Part shown: one piece after another, positions 31,628 to 38,055 of the stretch
How positions within the stretch are numbered: the first letter of the stretch is position 1
Layout: every line of letters begins with the position of its first letter
Assembly: GCA_038748065.1 (NCBI GenBank)
Contig: JBCDJG010000046.1
Span: 1 to 40,620, forward strand
Length of the DNA stretch: 40,620 bases
From: JBCDJG01 sp038748065
GTDB taxonomy: Bacteria; Pseudomonadota; Gammaproteobacteria; Pseudomonadales; Halieaceae
Direction of reading: 5' to 3'
Made by a program: the position numbers and the translations under genes
Notes under the pieces: generated by a model
Told to the model about the DNA's origin: nothing
Database searches by the model: none
Seen by the model: only the letters and a program-made list of their open reading frames with translations

Positions 31628-33325
31628 TCAAATGCGGCTAATGGCGCCAGACACCGCCCAGGGGCGGCCCGCCAGCAGATCGGTGTTGGCGGAAACCACT
31701 TTGTTGGCAGCATTAGCCGGGTGCAGGGTGACCGGCAAAATCATCTGCCTGAGCGCGCAGCGATGCCACTCGGGCTGGCTGAGCAAACCGTCGAAGGGTC
31801 GCTCAGCCCATTCTGTCATCACCGTAAAATCGGTCTGCAAACTGGTGGCGAAGGCGGGGCCGTACGCGTCGGTGTCGGTAGCCACCAGCAGGTTGATGCG
31901 GTTTTCCGCGGAGCGCTCCAGCAGGCCCGTTTGCAGCTCCCAGTCTTCCAGCGGCGACAGGGGTACCAGGGCCACCTCCACACCGGCCAGGGCGAGCAGG
32001 CGGAAAGTTTCCGGGAATATGCTGTCATCGGAGCAGACCACGGCGACGCGCGCGCCCGGCAATTCCAGGCTGTCGAAACGATGGGCCGGCTCGCTGAAGG
32101 CGTAGCGCTCCGAGCGATGCACCTGGGGCTGAAACAGGGCAACGCCATCAGCACCCATCAGCGCAGCCCCATATTGAAAGCCGCCGCTTCTCGCCCTCAC
32201 CAGGTCCGTGGCCACGTGCGCTTCGCCCGCGACCGCACACAGCGCGGCAACAATCTCCGCGCTGCGCGCAGAAGCCGCTGCAGGATCAAATATATCGCCT
32301 AACAGGGGTGGCAGGCATATCAGCCTCGCGCCCTCTGCCACGGCCTGCTGCACGCGCTCTACCGCCTCGGCGAGCGCGCCGCGTGCTGATATCTGCACCA
32401 CCGCAGCGGGCAGATTCAAGTCGCCCTCCATGGCCGGCAGTACCTGAGCGCCCGCATCTGCCGTAATGTCCGAGTACAGCTCCGGACGGCGGGCCGAGAA
32501 GATATCGGTACCGTCTGGGCGCCGTTTATCGTCCGCTCGATCTACCGCGATATCGGCGTAAATATACTCAGCCTGATCCAGCGAGGCCTTGGCCAGCACC
32601 GTGCCATCGGGCGCAACGATCTGGCTTTCCCCGGCACCGGAAAGAAACTTCAGGGGTATGCCTGTGCCTTCGCTGATCGCTTCCACCATGGCTTCCGGCA
32701 CCAGGGGCCCGACCTTGTTGGCCGCAACGACGTAGACCTTGTTCTCTGCGGCCCGTACCGGGATGTGCAAGGACGCCTCGTCGGTGGCGAAGGAGTTGAG
32801 GCTGTTGAGCATGATTTGCGCGCCGTTCAGGGCCAGGCAGCGCGGCGTTTCGCTAATGACGCCGTCCATGCATGCATACAGCCCCACGCGGCCCAGTGCC
32901 GTGTCTACCACCGGGCCTTCGCTGGCCGCTTTCTCGAGAAAATCGTTCTCATGGCCAATGTAGATCTGCTTGGTGTTGTCGGCGACCAATTCGCCCTCTG
33001 GCCCGTATAGCAGGCTGGATCCCGTGGCAGTGCCGTCGGCTCGTTGGACCGTGCAGTTAACCACCACATGGATGCCGAGCTCAGCGGCCTTGGCGGCAAT
33101 GGCTGTCAGAAACGGCCCATCCAAAGACACAGAAACGTCGAAGCAATGTTGCTTATCGTCATACCAGGACAGGTGGTTACAGAACTCCGGCAGCACCACC
33201 AGATCGGGCTCACAGGCAGTGGCGCGGTCCAGCCATTCGAGGCAGGTGGTGAGGTTGGCATCGATATCCGGGCCGGCATGAAATTGCACGGCAGCCACAC
33301 GAATCGTCCCGGGGGGCTTGCTCAT
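31628..33325 (-). CDS. Tandem-domain nitrilase-superfamily hydrolase, paralogue 2
   Basis: A 565-residue protein of two carbon-nitrogen hydrolase domains, paralogous throughout to the product at 16098-17801 (shared LPEFCNH-SWYDD, SLNSFA-DEA-LH, AANKVGPL-PE and RRPELY). Domain 1 has a complete triad: Glu47, Lys119 (NTKQIYIGHE), Cys152 (LYACMDGV). Domain 2 keeps Cys431 (VVCSDDSIFPE) but has Pro340 (ICLPPLLGD) in place of Glu, so it should be inactive; this is the reverse of paralogue 1, which keeps Glu and loses Cys. Start ATG 33325 has AGGA eight bases upstream; ATG 33334 is less well placed. It heads the twelve-gene operon. Confidence 0.9.
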   Translation of the reverse strand: MSKPPGTIRVAAVQFHAGPDIDANLTTCLEWLDRATACEPDLVVLPEFCNHLSWYDDKQHCFDVSVSLDGPFLTAIAAKAAELGIHVVVNCTVQRADGTATGSSLLYGPEGELVADNTKQIYIGHENDFLEKAASEGPVVDTALGRVGLYACMDGVISETPRCLALNGAQIMLNSLNSFATDEASLHIPVRAAENKVYVVAANKVGPLVPEAMVEAISEGTGIPLKFLSGAGESQIVAPDGTVLAKASLDQAEYIYADIAVDRADDKRRPDGTDIFSARRPELYSDITADAGAQVLPAMEGDLNLPAAVVQISARGALAEAVERVQQAVAEGARLICLPPLLGDIFDPAAASARSAEIVAALCAVAGEAHVATDLVRARSGGFQYGAALMGADGVALFQPQVHRSERYAFSEPAHRFDSLELPGARVAVVCSDDSIFPETFRLLALAGVEVALVPLSPLEDWELQTGLLERSAENRINLLVATDTDAYGPAFATSLQTDFTVMTEWAERPFDGLLSQPEWHRCALRQMILPVTLHPANAANKVVSANTDLLAGRPWAVSGAISRI

Positions 33326-33389
33326 TGAGGTCATCCTATTGATATAATCACATAACAATATATTTTTTTGGCTGGAACCGCCACCCCGC
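33326..33389. promoter_or_regulatory. AT-rich divergent control region of nitrilase 2 and the membrane protein
   Basis: This short gap contains an imperfect dyad at 33338-33359: outer arms ATTGATA and TAACAAT pair at six of seven positions. By eye it matches the perfect dyad upstream of nitrilase 1 at 15 of 22 positions. It overlaps the region where the promoter of the twelve-gene operon must lie (start codon at 33325), suggesting a shared operator. A run of T residues follows at 33363-33369. Confidence 0.45.
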
Positions 33390-34049
33390 ATGAACGACTA
33401 CCTGCTGCTCAAGTTCGCCCACCTGCTGGCCTTCGTCTATTGGCTGGGCGGGGATCTGGGCACCTTCCTGGCCAGCCGCCACGTGATATCACGGGAGGCC
33501 TCACCGGAAGCACGAGCGGTTGCTCTAAAAATCATGCTGGCCTGCGACATGGGCCCGAAAACCGCCATGCCGCTGATCTTTCCACTGGGCCTGCACATGG
33601 CCGCCATGGTGGGCATGGTCAACCTGCCCGGCATAGCCCTTACCGCCGTTTGGCTGCTTGCGCTGTACTGGTTCGGCGTGGTGCTGGTGCTCTACCTGAA
33701 CGAGGGCAAGCCCTTCACGGCCGGGCTTGCTCAGGCGGACTTCTATTTCCGCATCGCCGTGGTGCTGGCGCTCCTCGCCTATGGCGCCAGCGGCCTCGCA
33801 GCAGCAAGCATGCCCGCCTGGCTCGCCTGGAAAATACTGGTCTTTGCCTGCCTGGTGGCCTGCGGCATCGCCATCCGCATCAACCTGAAGCCCTTTATAC
33901 CCGCCTTCGGGCAGATGATGGCCAGCGGGCCAAGCGAAAGTAGCGACAGCGCCATGGAGCTATCAGTCGGCCGCTGCCGCCCCTTTGTCTGGTTGATCTG
34001 GGCGGGACTGCTTCTTAACGCCGCCCTCGGCCTACACCTGCTGGGATGA
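33390..34049 (+). CDS. Integral membrane protein of unknown function
   Basis: A 219-residue protein with about six hydrophobic segments. Conserved-looking His residues sit in or near membrane segments (KFAHLLAFVYWLGGDLG at the N-terminus, LIFPLGLHMAAM near 70-80), with the pattern of CopD/DUF2214-like proteins, some of which bind heme b. I cannot assign a function. It is divergent from the nitrilase-2 operon and is followed 49 bases later by an MFS gene, so the two are probably cotranscribed. No strong ribosome site precedes the ATG. Confidence 0.8.
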   Translation: MNDYLLLKFAHLLAFVYWLGGDLGTFLASRHVISREASPEARAVALKIMLACDMGPKTAMPLIFPLGLHMAAMVGMVNLPGIALTAVWLLALYWFGVVLVLYLNEGKPFTAGLAQADFYFRIAVVLALLAYGASGLAAASMPAWLAWKILVFACLVACGIAIRINLKPFIPAFGQMMASGPSESSDSAMELSVGRCRPFVWLIWAGLLLNAALGLHLLG

Positions 34050-34098
34050 TCAAGCACAACGCAGGTCGCAAATCCTGCCCACTTCATTGGATAACACT

Positions 34099-35433
34099 AT
34101 GACAGCCAGCGACTCTCTTCCCCCCTCCGGCCGCTTTATCGGCATCGGCCTCCAGCCAGGCGTCGGCACCGGCAATATGCTCACTTTCTACCTGGCCTGC
34201 TACGCCACCATCATGTTTGCCACCTTCGTGCCACAAACCCAGCCCTTCCTCTTAAATGAAGTGCTGATGGTCGACACCGCACGGCAAGGCTCGATCAGCG
34301 GAAACCTTAATTTCTGGGGCGAAATCGTGATTATCCTGTCGGTGGGCTTTTGGGGCTCACTGTCGGACAGCATCGGTCGGCGCGCAGTGAGCACCATGGG
34401 CTTTGCCATCATCGCCGTGGGTATTCTCATGTACGGCATCGCCGACAGCGTTACCGGCCTGCTGGCGGCACGCGTCGTCTACTCCGCCGGCATTGCGGCG
34501 GTCAGCACCATGATTGTGACCTTGATGGCGGACTACGCGGTAAACGCCAGCCGCGGCAAGGCCACGGGCCTGCTCGGCGTAATGAATGGCCTCGGCGCCA
34601 TGACGGCTGCGCTCTTCCTGCTGAAGCTACCGAATATCTTCATGAACCAGGGCATGAACGCCGAAAGCGCTGCCTGGACGACCTACCTGACCATGGCGAT
34701 TGTTACCGTTGCCATAGCGCTGGCCATGTACCTGGGCCTGAAAAAAGGCGCTGGCCCCTCGGAAGAGGAGCGCGTGCCACTGCTACGCCAGATTCGTGAA
34801 GGCGCAGCAGAAGCGAAGAAGCCGGCCATTGCGCTCGCTTACGCTTCCTCCTTCGTAGCCAGGGGCAACCTCGCCGTGGTGGGCACCTTTTTCACGCTGT
34901 GGGCCACGCTCTACGGCACGCAGGAGCTGGGCATGACCACGGCAGAGGCGGTGAGCAAGGGCGGCGGCATCGTGGCCATCTCCTACGCCGCGTCGCTGTT
35001 CAGCGCACCGATCTTCGGCATCATGTCGGATAAGCTAAACCGCATAACGGCCCTCGGCATCACGCTGGCCATCGGCGCCTTCGGCTACGGCGGCACCTTT
35101 TTCGTGGACAACCCCTTCGGCCTCACGTCGATCTTTTTCCTCATCTTTATCGGCATGGCGGAAGTGGGCTGCATCATTACCAGCGGCGTGCTGATTGCGC
35201 AGGAGGCGCCAGAGCGGCTGCGCGGTTCAGTGGTGGGCATCTTCACGCTTTCTGGCGCGATCGGCATTCTGATCGCCAGCGTGGTGGGCGGCGTGCTGTT
35301 TGACAACTGGCGCTACAGCGGGCCCTTCGTGTTCTTTGGCGCCGTGTCTGCGCTCGTGATGGTGTGGGCCATTATTCTGCGGGCGCGTCACCCGGGCGAC
35401 GCACCGGGCACTAGCGCCGCAGACGCTTCCTGA
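34099..35433 (+). CDS. Major facilitator superfamily transporter, paralogue 2
   Basis: A 444-residue inner membrane protein with about twelve membrane segments and loop 2-3 motif GSLSDSIGRRAVS (about 87-99). It shares its overall order of segments and several motifs with the transporter at 17929-19251 (RG(N/D)LAV, GIL(I) near the end, MADYAVNASRGKATG versus IADYSRNSTRGKANG). Like that one it lies beside a divergent tandem nitrilase. The ATG at 34099 is chosen with GGA seven bases upstream; an in-frame TTG at 34087 is possible. Likely uptake of a substrate of the neighbouring operon. Confidence 0.9.
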   Translation: MTASDSLPPSGRFIGIGLQPGVGTGNMLTFYLACYATIMFATFVPQTQPFLLNEVLMVDTARQGSISGNLNFWGEIVIILSVGFWGSLSDSIGRRAVSTMGFAIIAVGILMYGIADSVTGLLAARVVYSAGIAAVSTMIVTLMADYAVNASRGKATGLLGVMNGLGAMTAALFLLKLPNIFMNQGMNAESAAWTTYLTMAIVTVAIALAMYLGLKKGAGPSEEERVPLLRQIREGAAEAKKPAIALAYASSFVARGNLAVVGTFFTLWATLYGTQELGMTTAEAVSKGGGIVAISYAASLFSAPIFGIMSDKLNRITALGITLAIGAFGYGGTFFVDNPFGLTSIFFLIFIGMAEVGCIITSGVLIAQEAPERLRGSVVGIFTLSGAIGILIASVVGGVLFDNWRYSGPFVFFGAVSALVMVWAIILRARHPGDAPGTSAADAS

Positions 35434-35463
35434 ACGCTGGAAACAACTGGAACCAAAAAATTC

Positions 35464-37761
35464 CTAGAACACCGCGTCAAGGGACGCGCCGTAGGTGCGA
35501 GGCTGACGCAGGATAAAGCTGGGCTGTCGAGCGAATGAAGGCTCACCCCCGGGCCGTGGCGGCCCGGCCAGGTTAATGACCTCAGGCTCGTCCTCATCCA
35601 AGGCGTTAATGACGAACAGCGTCGCAGTAAAGCGGCCAAACTGGTAGCCCAATTGGCCGTTCAGGAGATAGCTGGATCCGATTTCCTCGCTGAGGCCATC
35701 GCCCAGTTCATCAGGCCCAAGATTGAAAATATCCGACTCCGCCGAGCTGCGGTAGTTAAGGCTGGCCGTGCCGAACAGCCCGCTCTCACCGCGGTAGGTG
35801 ACACCCACCGTGGTCGATACTTGGGGTGAGCGATCCAACTCGTTGCCCTCAAGGTCAATCGGCGGCTCGGTGGATGCGTTGTAAATAAACTCATCAATGT
35901 TGGTTTCCAGCAGCCCCAGCGTCCCGTAAAAACTCAGGCTTTCGGTAACGGCGTAGTCGCCCGAGAGCTCAAGGCCATAGAGTGAGGTCTTGCCCACGTT
36001 GCTCGTCACAGGGAAGCCATCTTCATCGATGATGCTGACCTGCTGATCGTCATACTCGCTGTAGAAAAAGTTGCCGTTAACCGTCAGCCGCCGGTCCAGC
36101 CACTGGCTACGCCAGCCAAGGTCAAAGGTGGTCAGGAATTCCGGATCGTAGGCCTCCACGCGAAACTCAACGCCGGAGTCAGAGGTCGACAGAAAGGTAC
36201 CGCCGGCCCGGTAGCCACGACGCACGCCGGCGAAGAGCGAGGCATCATCGGTCAGGTTATAGGTCACGTTAAGTCGCGGCAGCCAGGCCTCAAAGTCGTC
36301 AGACTGGATGGGCTCATCCGGCGGCCTGAAAAACTCACCGAGAATGTCACAGCCTATCGTCACTACCGGCTCCGGGGAGCCAACGAGCCCACCGGGTACG
36401 GTTGACATGCAGTCGTCTGGCGAGGTGCTAACGCTGGCGTCTTTAGACTGTGCTTCATAGCTTTCATCATCGTAGCGCAAGCCGAAGTCGAAGGCCCATT
36501 TGGCATTGGGCTCAAATCGCCATTGGGTGAACAGCGCGTAATTCTCGGTGTCCTGAGTGCGCGTGATACGTGATTCGTAGATGCTGTCGATCGGATCGAC
36601 CGGGAAGGGCAGGAATTCACCAATTTTTTGAGCGCCCGTGATGAACTGATCCTGCTCGAACTCAAAGTAATAGGCGCCAACCAGGCCAGACCAGCGCTCG
36701 AAACTAAACTCCAGGCGCAGCTCGGCAGTGAAGGTTTCCTCCTCCGTGAACGCCACGCTGCCCAGCCTCGCGAAGGAGCTGTCCTGGTTCAGCTCAGCGA
36801 CCTGCTCATTCTCAACATCTTCGTAGGTGGCCAGGAAGGCGAGTGTCAGGGTGTCACTCAGGTCATAGCGGATATCGGTAATAAAGCGCTGGCTCTCAGG
36901 CGTAGAGCGTCGGTCCCGGAACTGGAAGTTCTCCCCGTCCAAAGGGTCGAAGTCATCAAAAGCCGGATCGTTCGCCGGCACGGGCAGGAAAATCCGCCCG
37001 GCATCACCCTGCTCGCGGTCGCTGTAGTCCACCATGAACAGGGCCGTCAGGCCATCCACGGCGTCGGGCTCGTAGAGCAGCCGGCCGCGCACATCCAGCG
37101 TCTCAAAAAACCCCGAGTCCTCCCCGGTAAAGCCGTTCGTGGTATAGCCGTCGGTCTCCTGCCAGTCGGCAGAGAGGCGGAAGGCCAGCTGCTGATCAAT
37201 CAAAGGCCCGGAGACCGCACCGCTGTACTGCTCCGTGCCATACTCGGCCAGTCGAACACGGGCGGCGCCTTCCCACTCGTAGGTGGGACGCTTGCTGCGC
37301 ACCACCACAGCCCCGGCGATGGAGTTACGGCCCTGCACCGTGGACTGAGAGCCCCTAAGCACCTCCACCTGTTCTACGTCCCATACCGACTGGTTGCCGA
37401 ACAGGGAAAAGGTGGAGGCCGGCGCACCGTCGATGTACACGTTGATCGCCTGGCCCTGCCCCGCGTTATTTGGGCCATTACGACTAATGCCGCGCATGGA
37501 AATGGAATTGAGGTTGCCGTTAGTGACCGAGGTGTTGGCGGTACGCGAGATTCCCGTGCCGATGTCGAAAATCACTTCATCACGCAGGCGCTCGGCGGAC
37601 AGGACTTCCACCGAGTCAGCCGTATCCTGCACGCCCAGGTCTTGTTTCGTTCCGTAAATCAGCACTTCCTCAAGGCCGCCCGGCTCTACCTGGCCATAGG
37701 TTTGCTGTGCCAGCAGCAGGAGGATCGGCGCCAGCCGAATGTCAGGTTGAACGAATTTCAA
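35464..37761 (-). CDS. TonB-dependent outer membrane receptor, divergent pair member A
   Basis: A 765-residue receptor with a short signal peptide, TonB-box-like LEEVLIYGTKQ (about 28-38), plug motifs ISMRGISRNGPNNAGQGQA and VEVLRGSQSTVQGRNSIAGA, and a barrel ending GASLDAVF. It is a close paralogue of the divergent receptor at 38056-40377, sharing TKQ-LG-Q-T-DSVEV, INVYIDGAPAST and the barrel segment RRGYRAGGTF. The start is TTG 37761, the only suitable codon ahead of the signal peptide, with AGGGG eight bases upstream. It ends 30 bases from the convergent MFS gene. The ligand is unknown; see the Fur-like site in the shared control region. Confidence 0.93.
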   Translation of the reverse strand: MKFVQPDIRLAPILLLLAQQTYGQVEPGGLEEVLIYGTKQDLGVQDTADSVEVLSAERLRDEVIFDIGTGISRTANTSVTNGNLNSISMRGISRNGPNNAGQGQAINVYIDGAPASTFSLFGNQSVWDVEQVEVLRGSQSTVQGRNSIAGAVVVRSKRPTYEWEGAARVRLAEYGTEQYSGAVSGPLIDQQLAFRLSADWQETDGYTTNGFTGEDSGFFETLDVRGRLLYEPDAVDGLTALFMVDYSDREQGDAGRIFLPVPANDPAFDDFDPLDGENFQFRDRRSTPESQRFITDIRYDLSDTLTLAFLATYEDVENEQVAELNQDSSFARLGSVAFTEEETFTAELRLEFSFERWSGLVGAYYFEFEQDQFITGAQKIGEFLPFPVDPIDSIYESRITRTQDTENYALFTQWRFEPNAKWAFDFGLRYDDESYEAQSKDASVSTSPDDCMSTVPGGLVGSPEPVVTIGCDILGEFFRPPDEPIQSDDFEAWLPRLNVTYNLTDDASLFAGVRRGYRAGGTFLSTSDSGVEFRVEAYDPEFLTTFDLGWRSQWLDRRLTVNGNFFYSEYDDQQVSIIDEDGFPVTSNVGKTSLYGLELSGDYAVTESLSFYGTLGLLETNIDEFIYNASTEPPIDLEGNELDRSPQVSTTVGVTYRGESGLFGTASLNYRSSAESDIFNLGPDELGDGLSEEIGSSYLLNGQLGYQFGRFTATLFVINALDEDEPEVINLAGPPRPGGEPSFARQPSFILRQPRTYGASLDAVF

Positions 37762-38055
37762 TGCTTTAACCCCTGTTTATTGCAAGCTCATCAATAAGAG
37801 CTTGCGCGAACCGTGAGCGAGCTGTGGTCACCTGCCGGTTCGATCCACAGCGCGAGACCACGCTAGATTACAAGCCTTTTTTCCAGATGGAAACAGTCAT
37901 TTTGGCTGTGCAAGCTTGAACATGGACAGATATGTGGAGGCCAAGCCAACGCGGAAACGCTCACAGGTGCAACCGTCAGCACTTTAATGCTAACAATTCT
38001 CATTCGCTTTAGTTGTGCTATGCTCCTCGCTCCCATGTTGGCAGGGAGCAACCCC
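37762..38055. promoter_or_regulatory. Divergent control region of the paired TonB receptors
   Basis: A 294-base gap. At 37989-38007, read on the minus strand, GCGAATGAGAATTGTTAGC matches the Fur-box consensus GATAATGATAATCATTATC at 13 of 19 positions. Directly overlapping it, TTCTCA (37997-38002) and TATGCT (38019-38024), 16 bases apart, form a plausible sigma-70 promoter reading right. This places the transcription start near 38030, ahead of the GTG start at 38056. Fur bound here would block the promoter. The left half holds the leader hairpin of receptor A; nothing else is evident. Confidence 0.5.
37782..37805. repeat. Inverted repeat in the leader of receptor A
   Basis: Perfect eight-base arms GCAAGCTC and GAGCTTGC enclose an eight-base loop, about 20 bases upstream of the TTG start and just upstream of its ribosome site. 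In RNA it forms a stable hairpin in the 5' untranslated leader; in DNA it could equally be an operator. There is no following T-run in the minus direction, so it is not a simple terminator. Confidence 0.55.

Noticed and set aside
21287..33325. Calling the operon a nicotinate (nic) cluster
   Set aside because: There is no nicX-type 2,5-dihydroxypyridine dioxygenase or nicAB hydroxylase, the hydrolase lacks the Ser elbow, and the isomerase-family proteins lack the two catalytic Cys; nitrilase and bilin-reductase-like genes do not belong to that route.
36628..37797. A 389-codon plus-strand open frame
   Set aside because: It is antisense to TonB receptor A, whose plug and barrel motifs are clear.
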